Source: Synergistaceae bacterium
Lineage (GTDB): Bacteria; Synergistota; Synergistia; Synergistales; Aminobacteriaceae
Direction: 5' to 3'
Assembly (NCBI GenBank): GCA_031272035.1
Contig: JAISUO010000077.1
Coordinates: 1-52,103 of the forward strand
Length of the DNA stretch: 52,103 bases
Shown: one piece after another, positions 34,668-42,480 of the stretch
Layout: every line of letters begins with the position of its first letter
How positions within the stretch are numbered: position 1 is the stretch's first letter
Position numbers and translations under genes: made by a program
Notes under the pieces: model-generated
What the model was told of the DNA's origin: nothing
Database searches by the model: none
Seen by the model: the letters and a program-made list of their open reading frames with translations, nothing else

Positions 34668-34764
34668 TCCCTTTGGAAGAATCCTGAAAAAACGCTGGCT
34701 GAATGAGCTGGAGCCTCAGTGGGACGGAGGAGCGATCGAGAGATTGAATTCCGCCGTCCCATAT

Positions 34765-35676
34765 TTATGACCGCTGACCCTGAAGGAATATCACCTTTTC
34801 ACGAGGCAGCGACGTGTACTTCGCTACGGCGTCAATCGGGAGACCATCGTTCAGCATGTTTTGCGCGACCTCAATTCTGTTTTTTTCGATGCCTTCCTCG
34901 ATGCCTTCTTCTTTCCAGACTTTCAGCGCGTCTTCAAGGTTGAATTCCGCTGTCAGCATATTGATCACCTCCGACGAATGACTCCGTAAAAATTCGGCCA
35001 GGATTCCCCGCTCGATGCAATCGTTCACAGCCCGGCGAATGGCTTCTTCCAGCTCATAACCGATCTCCGTATTGTGACGCGCCGCATCGACAAAGGCGGC
35101 GTAACCGGACAGGGTTTCGCTTTTCCTGAGCATTTCCTCGTTGAAGCCGCTGTTGATATTATAAACCGGAACGCTCAGTTCCAGAAGTCCTTCAAACCGT
35201 TTCGGGATGCTTTCTTTATCGGTTTTATCGGCTTCCGGGCTTTCCAAAAAGGCGTCCGACAGCTTTAAGATTTTTCGCTCGGGGAATGCCGCTTTGCCGT
35301 TGTAGAAAACGTAAAATTCGGGCTTTGGGATTTTCAGAAGTTTCGTCCCGTAAAGCGCCTGCCTGAGTTTTTCGTCGGCGTTGAGCAGTTTTTCGTAAAC
35401 GCCGTCCACGTAGATCAACAGGCGCAGGGGCATGTTTTCGCATAGCGTACTTTGGTGTTCCATCATTACCACAAGCCTGTCTTCCATGAGGAAGGAAACG
35501 TCGTTGCGCCGCCCCATAAACAGCGCGTTTTCCAGTGTGACGATTTTTACCGCCGCGTCCGGCGGATAGTTTTTGTTCGCGACCGCGTTGTAAACCTCGA
35601 CGAGACGGTTTTTGTCTTCGCAGAGAGTGACGAAGACGCTGCTTTTGTATTCTCTGTTCGCCTTGTTTGGCGTCAT
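34765..35676 (-). CDS. Rpn-family / PD-(D/E)XK nuclease-transposase protein
   Basis: 303 residues from ATG 35676, chosen for GGAGGA 6 nt upstream; the frame stays open to 35748. The N-terminal half has the family core NDVSFLMEDRLVVMMEHQS (Asp...Glu-x-Gln) then PLRLLIYVDGVYE. The C-terminal region has the family's charged EGIEEGIEKN repeat, encoded by a 12-bp tandem repeat. These proteins are recombination-promoting nucleases usually scattered in many copies. No terminal repeats or partner genes were found, so it appears as a solitary cargo-less gene between the larE and small CXXC protein genes. Confidence 0.82.
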   Translation of the reverse strand: MTPNKANREYKSSVFVTLCEDKNRLVEVYNAVANKNYPPDAAVKIVTLENALFMGRRNDVSFLMEDRLVVMMEHQSTLCENMPLRLLIYVDGVYEKLLNADEKLRQALYGTKLLKIPKPEFYVFYNGKAAFPERKILKLSDAFLESPEADKTDKESIPKRFEGLLELSVPVYNINSGFNEEMLRKSETLSGYAAFVDAARHNTEIGYELEEAIRRAVNDCIERGILAEFLRSHSSEVINMLTAEFNLEDALKVWKEEGIEEGIEKNRIEVAQNMLNDGLPIDAVAKYTSLPREKVIFLQGQRS

Positions 35677-35971
35677 CCAGGATCCTCCGAAGAATCGATT
35701 TTCCTGCAGCAGTGTACCGGAAAAGAATTCTTCCGGCAACAGCTTCATTTTGTCCGGTGTGGAACGTTACATTGACATTTTTTCGGCCGGCTGTCGAGAC
35801 GTTTGAAGGCGCAAGTCGTCTTTGATTCGCAGATTCGGGAGATTTTCAGAGGGAAAAGGACGTATTTTCGGGTAGAATGTCTGAACGGTCGCGGGTTCGG
35901 AGCTGTTTCTGCGAGATAATCAGTAAAATGTCAGCAGAGCCTTGGAAATTTGAACTTTTGGAGGGAAAAAT
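35677..35971. other. intergenic region before the CXXC protein
   Basis: This 295-bp gap contains TTGACA near 35773 without a convincing -10, and a TAGAAT hexamer near 35873. No RNA gene or small reading frame with a ribosome site was seen. Confidence 0.4.
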
Positions 35972-36127
35972 ATGGACGCTGTGAAAAAAAACCGGGGTCG
36001 GACAGTGAGGATCATCCTGTTCTTTCTTGCCCTGGCCTTCACTCTGTATGGCTGGAGCAGGGGAGAGGCAGAGACTGTTTTTACCAAAGCAGCCCGTGTT
36101 TGCCTTGAATGCATCGGCATTGGCTGA
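35972..36127 (+). CDS. small CXXC membrane protein, CD1871A-like
   Basis: 51 residues: a basic N-terminus, one hydrophobic segment (ILFFLALAFTLYGW, about residues 14-27), then a short tail ending in CLECIGIG. This matches the layout I recall for the CD1871A family of small CXXC-motif proteins, typically encoded next to a polyferredoxin-like membrane protein, exactly as here. GGAGGG lies upstream of ATG 35972. The CXXC could bind metal or a cluster, or take part in thiol exchange; function is unknown. Confidence 0.75.
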   Translation: MDAVKKNRGRTVRIILFFLALAFTLYGWSRGEAETVFTKAARVCLECIGIG

Positions 36128-36165
36128 CACCCGTTCCGTTTGATCTGAGAATCAGGAGTTTTTAT

Positions 36166-37107
36166 ATGTTTCGTAAAGCTATACAGTGGTTGAGTTTATT
36201 GGGTTCCAACGCGTGGCTGCCCGGTTTTTGGCAGGGACGCATTTACAGTGGAAAACTGAAGTCCGTCTGCGTTCCGGGGTTGAACTGTTATTCCTGCCCC
36301 GGGGCGGTCGGTTCCTGTCCGCTGGGCGCTTTGCAGGCCGTTCTCGGCTCCTGGAAGTACAACTTCAGCTATTATGTGATCGGGCTGGTTGGGCTTCTGG
36401 GACTTCTGTTCGGGCGCTTCATCTGTGGTTTTCTGTGTCCCTTCGGCCTCATACAGGAGCTGATCAATAAAATTCCTCTGGGAAAGGCCTCCCGTCTGCG
36501 GGCGGACCCGCAGAAGACCTGGCGATGGCCTCTTGGTACCCGATATGTTCTGCTGGCGGTTTTTGTCGTTGCTCTGCCCCTTCTGGCGACCAACGCCGCC
36601 GGAATTGCCTCTCCGGCTTTCTGCAAATACATCTGTCCCGTGGGGACGCTGACGGCGGGACTTCCTCTCATGGCCGCGAATCCCCCGTTTCGAGAGGCCG
36701 CAGGGAGGCTTTTTTTGCTGAAGCTGGGCATTTCCGTGGGAGTCGTCCTGGCCTGTCTGTTCATCCATCGTTTTTTTTGCAGATACCTCTGTCCTCTGGG
36801 AGCGCTGTACGGCTTTTTCAACGGAGTCTCTCTCTATCGTCTGAGGCTGAACCGCTCCAACTGCGTCAACTGCGGAGCCTGCTCCAAAGCCTGCCCCATG
36901 GCCGTGGACCCGTCGCGCACCCCTCACAGCCCGGACTGCATTCTCTGCGGGAAATGCGTCAAATCCTGTCACTTTTCCGCTCTTGACGCGGGATTCTTCG
37001 ACAGAAGTGAAAAGAGCAAAACTCAAAAAAGCCCGAACAACGGGCCTCTTCTAGAAGCCTCAGACGGAAAAACCCTGACCAAAACCATCGGAAGAAATTC
37101 CCTGTAA
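36166..37107 (+). CDS. membrane 4Fe-4S polyferredoxin-like protein (NapH/YccM type)
   Basis: 313 residues from ATG 36166 behind AGGAG. Four to five membrane segments alternate with cysteine motifs typical of NapH-like electron carriers: CYSCPGAVGSCPLG, CGFLCPFG, CKYICPVG and CRYLCPLG. Two classical ferredoxin motifs follow (NCVNCGACSKACP and CILCGKCVKSC). It probably passes electrons at the inner membrane with the small CXXC protein 38 bp upstream. The last 35 residues are low-complexity and overlap the terminator and 3' end of the convergent regulator gene (37060-37107), so the tail may be a neutral extension. Confidence 0.85.
   Translation: MFRKAIQWLSLLGSNAWLPGFWQGRIYSGKLKSVCVPGLNCYSCPGAVGSCPLGALQAVLGSWKYNFSYYVIGLVGLLGLLFGRFICGFLCPFGLIQELINKIPLGKASRLRADPQKTWRWPLGTRYVLLAVFVVALPLLATNAAGIASPAFCKYICPVGTLTAGLPLMAANPPFREAAGRLFLLKLGISVGVVLACLFIHRFFCRYLCPLGALYGFFNGVSLYRLRLNRSNCVNCGACSKACPMAVDPSRTPHSPDCILCGKCVKSCHFSALDAGFFDRSEKSKTQKSPNNGPLLEASDGKTLTKTIGRNSL
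37025..37045 (-). terminator. intrinsic terminator of the PrpR-type regulator, inside the neighbouring coding region
   Basis: On the minus strand GCCCG-TTGTT-CGGGC is followed by TTTTTT, 15 bp after the regulator stop. It lies entirely within the 3' coding end of the convergent Fe-S protein gene. Confidence 0.8.
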
Positions 37108-38901
37108 ATGATTTCGCTGTCCTTTTTTCAGGACGCTCCACACCGTTGAACGGCTGATTCCCAGTCGGGCGGCCGTACGGCTCTGATTTCTGTCCTCGTC
37201 TTCCAGTACCAGACGCACCACGTCGTAGATAATTTCATCGAGGGGCTGCCGCAGGTTGACAACTGCGCAGCCCGCTGCGACGCTTTGAGCGTATCGGGGG
37301 AGCTCCGCCTTCAAAACCCGGCGAACTTCCTCTTTGCCGATATGGGGTTCTTCTCCCGTCAGAGCAAGTGTCCGGACCACTCGGCTCAACTGCGTCAGGT
37401 TTTCGTCCCACCCGAAACTCTGCAAAAGAGCCAGAGCCTCCGGCTCAAAACCAATGTACTGCCGGCCCAGCTCCAGGTTGACCTGATTGATGTACAGGGC
37501 GGCCAGACCGGGAATATCCTTTTGCCGCTGCCTCAGAGGCGGCAGCCGCAGGGTGATGGTGGAAAAATGATTTTTGAGGTAACCGCAGATATACCCTTCT
37601 TCTGTTTCTCCCCGCGTCAGCTCGCAGGAAAAAATCATCCGGCTGCGCCGGCAAAGCCCCGTCTGTTCGATGAATCGCAGCAGCATATCCGCCTGCGCCT
37701 CGCTGAGGCAGTTCACCAGACGCAGATGAAGGGTAATGCCGGAGCGCATGAGCGGGGAATTTTCCCGATCGAGCAGGTTTCTCCACCGGCGTGGGGAAAC
37801 CGTTTGACAGTCCACCGTCACCATCATTCTCTCCCCAAAAGGGCCATGGCGATAAATCAGTGACGCGATCGTGTCTTTGCCGGTCCCCGGCTCTCCGATA
37901 ATCAACACCGGCAGCGTACATCCATAGCAACCGGCGATCAGGCTCCCCAAATCCCCCATCAGCACCGAGCTTCCTATCTGCGAGATGTCCGCCAGTATCT
38001 GATCCGTCCGCGTGGAAATCGAGACGCCCCTGTTCGCGGTGAGCAGAGGATTTTTCGACGTCCCGATGCGGATCAGCAGACATCTGATGCCGTGGTGAAA
38101 TATCCGCTTCGAGGAGAGCGTCAGGACGACGCTTTTCCACCTGCAATCCCGCTCCAGCGTTTCGTAATCCCAAAACTCGAACACCATTTTGTCAAGCTCT
38201 TCAGAAAATCCTTCATAGAAGGAATCCTGTTCCAGCGTGGAAAAAAGAAGCCCTCCTTTTTCATCGTAACAAACCATGTGATGTTCCTGCGAGAACAACA
38301 GCGTTCTCATCATTTCGTTCTGCCGGCGAAATCCGCCGTACAGCCGGCAGACGCGCACCGCTTCGTCGAAAGCCGAGACAATTTCCGTTTCGTCGGACGT
38401 CAGCAGGATGGAGTTCATTCCCAGCGCCTCGGCGTGGGTCCGGCTGATCTGATCGCACAGCACCAGTTCGATTCCCTGCTGCCTCAGGCGGATCAGCTCC
38501 GCTTCCACGTCGCTCTGTTCCGTGATGTTGCAGATGTCCAGGCGATACTGCATCATCTCGGACAATTTTCTGACGCATTCGGTTATATTGGAAAATCCGA
38601 CGACCGCCATCCTGCCGTTGTATCCCTGCACGGACTTCAAACATCGAAGCGCGTCATAAACCGAAACTTCGATTTCTATTACTGGGACGGAGACCAGTTC
38701 GCGCAACATCATGGCAGTTCCCCCGCGGGAAACGATGACGTCATAATCCCACTCGCTTTCCTGTCGCAGAACCTGCCTGCAGGTCTGTATGTTTCCCACC
38801 CTCACCGTAAGCTGAAAATCCTTCCGAGCGCCCGCCAGACGGTTCATCACTTCAGCCATCCCCTGGTAAGGGACAACAGCCAGAATCTTTACCAGACTCA
38901 T
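37060..38901 (-). CDS. PrpR-N domain regulator with degenerate AAA+ domain
   Basis: 613 residues. Residues 1-190 resemble the PrpR N-terminal sensor (VVPYQGM, SRGGTAMMLRE, VVGF). An AAA+ domain follows: Walker A GEPGTGKDT at 336-344 is intact, and LPPLRQRQKDIPGLA at 453-467 is the sensor-II region. The GAFTGA sigma-54 loop is absent, and the Walker B segment (GITLHLRLVNCL, 388-399) has lost its acidic pair. A Fis-type helix-turn-helix ends the protein (NQSRTAARLGISRSTVWSVL). ATG 38901 has TTGGAGGA upstream. Divergent from the dehydratase/tct/larA-like operon, which it probably controls, perhaps at a sigma-70 promoter. Confidence 0.85.
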   Translation of the reverse strand: MSLVKILAVVPYQGMAEVMNRLAGARKDFQLTVRVGNIQTCRQVLRQESEWDYDVIVSRGGTAMMLRELVSVPVIEIEVSVYDALRCLKSVQGYNGRMAVVGFSNITECVRKLSEMMQYRLDICNITEQSDVEAELIRLRQQGIELVLCDQISRTHAEALGMNSILLTSDETEIVSAFDEAVRVCRLYGGFRRQNEMMRTLLFSQEHHMVCYDEKGGLLFSTLEQDSFYEGFSEELDKMVFEFWDYETLERDCRWKSVVLTLSSKRIFHHGIRCLLIRIGTSKNPLLTANRGVSISTRTDQILADISQIGSSVLMGDLGSLIAGCYGCTLPVLIIGEPGTGKDTIASLIYRHGPFGERMMVTVDCQTVSPRRWRNLLDRENSPLMRSGITLHLRLVNCLSEAQADMLLRFIEQTGLCRRSRMIFSCELTRGETEEGYICGYLKNHFSTITLRLPPLRQRQKDIPGLAALYINQVNLELGRQYIGFEPEALALLQSFGWDENLTQLSRVVRTLALTGEEPHIGKEEVRRVLKAELPRYAQSVAAGCAVVNLRQPLDEIIYDVVRLVLEDEDRNQSRTAARLGISRSTVWSVLKKGQRNHLQGISSDGFGQGFSV

Positions 38902-39191
38902 AGGATTCCTCCAAGTGTTTAATTTTCAAACAATTTTTCTGATAATATCACATCACCCTGAAAAAGCGTGTTTGGCTTTATAATCTGTTTGATTTTCAGA
39001 CATTTATGGATTTAAAACGGCTTGTAAACGCACATAAGATTCTTTATGATATAAAGCAATATCTATACTTTTTTCTGATTTTGATTCCAATCCTGGTATG
39101 AAAAGGGAGAAAAACCCGACAAATCTTTACCTGTAAGTTTGCCGAAAATCGGGTTTGGCTTCCGGGTGACTTATTCTGCGAGGTGAAAGTC
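38902..39191. promoter_or_regulatory. divergent control region with operator-like and leader hairpin elements
   Basis: TTCAAACA (about 38924) and TGTTTGAT (about 38986) form an inverted pair flanking a TATAAT at 38979-38984, a plausible operator and promoter. Downstream, AAACCCGA (39112-39119) can pair with TCGGGTTT (39149-39156) in the leader just ahead of the ribosome site GAGGTGA. No TGGCAC-N5-TTGC sigma-54 element was found. Confidence 0.5.
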
Positions 39192-39461
39192 ATGTTGCGT
39201 AAAAGTCTGATGATCAACCCGATGGACTCCGTCGTTATGGTACTGGAGGACGCCAAAAAAGGGGACTCCGTCGTGACGCCGAAGGGAACCGTCACGCTGG
39301 TGGAGGACGTGGAGTTCGCCCACAAGGCCAGCATTTCCGATATGAAAAAGGGTCAGCCTGTCATTAAATACGGAGAGGAGATTGGTTATCTGCTGAAGGA
39401 TGTTTCCGCCGGAAGCTGGATTCACGTTCATAACATGGGCTGCGACCGCGGCAAAATATAA
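39192..39461 (+). CDS. altronate dehydratase-family N-terminal (SAF domain) subunit
   Basis: 89 residues, the small half of the split UxaA/GarD-type dehydratase. The SAF domain has the DSVVMVLEDAKKGD beginning, VIKYGEEIG in the middle and HVHNMG near the end. Start at ATG 39192 fits GAGGTGA; an upstream GTG at 39183 is inside the ribosome site. It works with the large subunit 17 bp downstream to dehydrate a hexonate-like or other hydroxy acid. A leader hairpin stands directly upstream. Confidence 0.85.
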   Translation: MLRKSLMINPMDSVVMVLEDAKKGDSVVTPKGTVTLVEDVEFAHKASISDMKKGQPVIKYGEEIGYLLKDVSAGSWIHVHNMGCDRGKI

Positions 39462-39478
39462 AGGGAGACTCAGGTCAG

Positions 39479-40708
39479 ATGAAACAGGAATTTATGGGAT
39501 ATAAGCGTCCGAACGGTTCTGTGGGCATTCGCAACTACCTTGCCGTGATCCCGTCGGTGTTCTGCGCCAATACCACGGTGGGTAAAATCGCCGCTCAGGT
39601 GGAGGGAGCCGTCGCGCTGCCCCATGCGGTGGGCTGCGCGCAGGTGGGATTTGACCTGGAGCTGACCGCGCGCACGCTCAAGTCCATGGCGTGCCACCCA
39701 AACGTGGGGGCCGTCATCGTCGTCGGCCTCGGCTGCGAACGCTTCAACCCGCAGGAACTGTACGACGCGGTGAAGGAAAACGGTAAACCCGTGGCCCTGT
39801 TCGTTATTCAGGACGAAGGCGGCACCACCGCCACCATCCGGAAAGCCGTGGACAAGGCTCGGGAGTTCAAGGCCATCCTCGATCAGGACCGGCGGACTCC
39901 CTGCCCTCTCTCCTCTCTGATGATGGGGACGAAATGCGGAGGGACCGACGCCACCAGCGGGCTGGCGGCCAACCCTGCCGTTGGAAACGCGGCGGACCGC
40001 ATCGTGGCGGCGGGGGGCAGCGCGATTCTTTCCGAGCTCAACGAGCTCTTGGGAACGGAGGATTTCCTCGCGCGACGGGCCGTCAGTCCGCAGGTCGCCG
40101 ATAAAATCTACTCCGCCATTTATGAAATCGAGGACGTACTCCGCAGCGGGCTGGACCCCACGCTTCCGGAAAACCGCAACCACCTCATCTCCCGGGGAAA
40201 TTTCGACGGCGGCGTCAGCAGCATCGTAGAGAAAGCGCTGGGCGGAGTTCACAAATCCGGCACATCTCCCATCGTCGACGTCATCGAGTACGCCGTCCCC
40301 CCTGACCCCTCTCTGAAGGGTCTGTTCCTGATGAACTACGAAAGCCACGATGGAGAAGTGGTGACCGGCATGATCGGCTGCGGCGCGCAGCTCGTGGCGT
40401 TCACCACCGGCAGAGGGAACCCCACGGGGCATCCTGTCGCCCCGGTGATCAAAATCACGGGCAACGAAAAAACCTGGCGCAGCATGGAGGAAAATTTCGA
40501 CTTCAACGCCAGTGGAATCATCTCTCAGGGGCGCTCCGTGGAGGAGACGGGCGAAGAGCTTTTGGAGTTGATCCTTCGCATCGCCGGCGGGGAGGAAACC
40601 ACCGCCGAAAAAATTGGGGGAACCGAGCTGTTCTGTGTGGGGCGTCGTCACGGCTACCACAGAAAAAGCAGGGAAGAACTGTGGGCGGGACATTCCTGTC
40701 CGAGCTGA
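39479..40708 (+). CDS. altronate dehydratase-family large subunit (UxaA C-terminal type)
   Basis: 409 residues. The family removes water from altronate, galactarate or sulfolactate-type hydroxy acids with a bound metal. GYKRPNGSVGIRNY opens the protein and TKCGGTDATSGLAANPAVG is the family's core motif; cysteines in HAVGCAQ, GLGCE and GTKCGG are placed as in the metal-binding members. The two-gene split arrangement is common in this family. Position beside a TTT carboxylate importer and a LarA-like racemase suggests the acid is imported, epimerised and dehydrated. The exact substrate is unknown. Confidence 0.85.
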   Translation: MKQEFMGYKRPNGSVGIRNYLAVIPSVFCANTTVGKIAAQVEGAVALPHAVGCAQVGFDLELTARTLKSMACHPNVGAVIVVGLGCERFNPQELYDAVKENGKPVALFVIQDEGGTTATIRKAVDKAREFKAILDQDRRTPCPLSSLMMGTKCGGTDATSGLAANPAVGNAADRIVAAGGSAILSELNELLGTEDFLARRAVSPQVADKIYSAIYEIEDVLRSGLDPTLPENRNHLISRGNFDGGVSSIVEKALGGVHKSGTSPIVDVIEYAVPPDPSLKGLFLMNYESHDGEVVTGMIGCGAQLVAFTTGRGNPTGHPVAPVIKITGNEKTWRSMEENFDFNASGIISQGRSVEETGEELLELILRIAGGEETTAEKIGGTELFCVGRRHGYHRKSREELWAGHSCPS

Positions 40709-40769
40709 CGAACCGAAAAGCAGACGGGAAATGTAACAAAAACACATAAATCATGAGGAGGTAAAGGGT

Positions 40770-41747
40770 ATGGGAAAATCACGGTATTTTCTGCTGGCTG
40801 TAATGGTTTGCGCGCTGGTGGCCGTAAGCGGAGCGGCGTTCGCCGCGTATCCGGACAAGCCGATCACGGTCACGCAGGGATTCAAGGCCGGCGGTGGAAG
40901 CGACACCCTGGCGCAGTTGACGCAGCCCTATCTGGAGAAGGTCGTGGGACAGTCCTTCGTCAATCAGTACATTCCGGGAGCGACGGGGGCCATCGCCTGG
41001 ACCCAGCTGGCGAAGACGGCGAAGAAGGACGGCTACACCATCAGCATCACCAACACCCCGATGCTCCAGACGAACTACATCATGAACCCCGAGATCACCT
41101 ACACCATCGACGAGCTGGAGCCCCTCGCCAACGTCATCACGGACCCCGGTATCATCGTTGTCGGTAAGGACAGCCCCTACAACACCGTCGACGATTTTTT
41201 CAGGGCCGTGAAGGAGAACCCCGGCAAGATCACGGTGGGCAACTCCGGCGTGGGCGGAGACGACTTCTTCACCACCCTCATCTTCGAGAAGGCCAGCGGC
41301 ATGAAGGTCCAGATGGTGCCTTTCGAGGGAGACGGCCCGTCCTGGCAGGCGGCCATGGGCGGCAAGATCGACGCCAGCTTCAACAACGTGGGGATCGTTT
41401 ATCCGCAGGTCAAAGCCGGCAACCTGAAGGCTTTGGCAATCATGACCGAGGAGCGCTACGCGAGCCTTCCCGACGTTCCCACGCTGAAGGAAAAGGGATT
41501 TAACGTGGTGTCCGGTTCCTCACGGGGCTACTGCGCACCCAAAGGCGTTCCCGAGGAAGTCAAAAAGGTGATGATCGAAGCGTTCAAAAAGATGGCCACG
41601 ATGCCGGAATTTATAAAAGCCTGCGAGGACCGCGCGTCCATCATCGACATGAAGTACGGCGACGACTACTCGAAGATGCTCCACGACCAGGAAGCCGCCT
41701 TCAAACTTATCTGGGAGGAAGTTCGGGAACAGTATCAGGGTAAATAG
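40770..41747 (+). CDS. tctC: tripartite tricarboxylate transporter substrate-binding protein TctC
   Basis: 325 residues with a clear signal peptide ending in AAFAA. YPDKPITV follows, then GGSDTLAQL and GATGAIAW, typical of the Bug/TctC fold that binds carboxylates through backbone amides. The ribosome site AGGAGG is strong. A hairpin with a U-rich tail after the stop probably keeps its expression above that of tctBA. Confidence 0.92.
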   Translation: MGKSRYFLLAVMVCALVAVSGAAFAAYPDKPITVTQGFKAGGGSDTLAQLTQPYLEKVVGQSFVNQYIPGATGAIAWTQLAKTAKKDGYTISITNTPMLQTNYIMNPEITYTIDELEPLANVITDPGIIVVGKDSPYNTVDDFFRAVKENPGKITVGNSGVGGDDFFTTLIFEKASGMKVQMVPFEGDGPSWQAAMGGKIDASFNNVGIVYPQVKAGNLKALAIMTEERYASLPDVPTLKEKGFNVVSGSSRGYCAPKGVPEEVKKVMIEAFKKMATMPEFIKACEDRASIIDMKYGDDYSKMLHDQEAAFKLIWEEVREQYQGK

Positions 41748-41805
41748 GCCGGTGACGGGCGGAGAACTGTTTACCGCCGCCGGAGAAATTTTGTGTCGTG
41801 ACGAA

Positions 41806-41854
41806 AAAACGACGTTGCGCGGCAGAGTTTCTTTCTCACGCGTGACGTCGTTTT
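41806..41854 (+). terminator. attenuator-like hairpin after tctC
   Basis: AAAACGACGT (41806-41815) pairs with ACGTCGTTTT (41845-41854), with additional GCGC/GCGC-type pairing inside, and is followed by CCGGCTTTTTT. It is likely a partial terminator separating abundant tctC mRNA from tctBA. Confidence 0.6.
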
Positions 41855-41878
41855 CCGGCTTTTTTGCGTCTTTTGCGG

Positions 41879-41921
41879 GTCGCTTGGTTTCTTCATCAGG
41901 CCTTTTACTTCAAATTGGTAT
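41879..41921 (+). repeat. dispersed intergenic repeat, copy 2 (43 bp)
   Basis: This plus-strand copy matches the minus strand of 10635-10677 at 41 of 43 bases and shares TTTACTTCAAATTGGTATCA with 29409-29428. It sits between the attenuator hairpin and tctB. Confidence 0.85.
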
Positions 41922-41957
41922 CAATCCGCGGGCACGGTCAGCAAGGAGGTCGTCGAT

Positions 41958-42404
41958 GTGAAATCGACAACGCAGCATTATTTGTTTTCGGCTTTCAGCA
42001 TGGCGCTGAGCCTCTTCTTTTTGCAAAAATCCCTTTCAATGTCCAGAACGGCGGCTCGTTTTCCCCAGCTTATCGCGGGACTGGTGCTGATTCTGGCCCT
42101 TGCCATGGCGTTCCAGACCTGGAAACGCGCTCCGGGATTCGGCGGGGAGGAGAAAGAGCCGTCTGCGCCGATCCATCACGTTCGGGTGGCGGTTTACGTG
42201 GCGGCTATGGTTCTTTATATTTTCCTCATCCCGCGCCTGGGCTATTTCATCGCCACACCGCTTTTCATGCTGGTTTCCTACGGGTATTTCCGCGCCACCG
42301 GCCCGGTCAGGACGGTACTGATCTGCCTGGGTTTTCCCGTCTTCATCTACCTGTTGTTCGTCCTTTTCCTCAAACTCCCCATTCCCCTGGGACTGATGGA
42401 GTGA
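41958..42404 (+). CDS. tctB: tripartite tricarboxylate transporter small membrane subunit TctB
   Basis: 148 residues, four hydrophobic segments, low conservation as usual for TctB. GTG start at 41958 lies 7 nt after AAGGAGGT; an ATG two bases earlier is out of frame. PRLGYFIATPLFM is the recognisable family region. The stop codon is inside a fourfold 12-bp repeat. Confidence 0.85.
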   Translation: MKSTTQHYLFSAFSMALSLFFLQKSLSMSRTAARFPQLIAGLVLILALAMAFQTWKRAPGFGGEEKEPSAPIHHVRVAVYVAAMVLYIFLIPRLGYFIATPLFMLVSYGYFRATGPVRTVLICLGFPVFIYLLFVLFLKLPIPLGLME

Positions 42405-42440
42405 ATGATGGAATGACTGATGAAATGACTGATGGAGTGA
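42393..42440 (+). repeat. four 12-bp tandem units spanning the tctB stop codon
   Basis: CTGATGGAGTGA, ATGATGGAATGA, CTGATGAAATGA, CTGATGGAGTGA. The first unit encodes the last residues Leu-Met-Glu and the stop; each following unit also ends in TGA in the same frame. Confidence 0.92.
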
Positions 42441-42480
42441 ACTCCGTTCGGGTTTTTTGCCGGAAGAAGGAGAGCGAGAT

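Noticed and set aside
34765-35676. Insertion sequence around the Rpn/PD-(D/E)XK gene
   Set aside because: No terminal inverted repeats or target duplication were seen on either side.
38902-39191. Sigma-54 promoter expected beside a PrpR-type regulator
   Set aside because: No TGGCAC-N5-TTGC-like pair was found on either strand.
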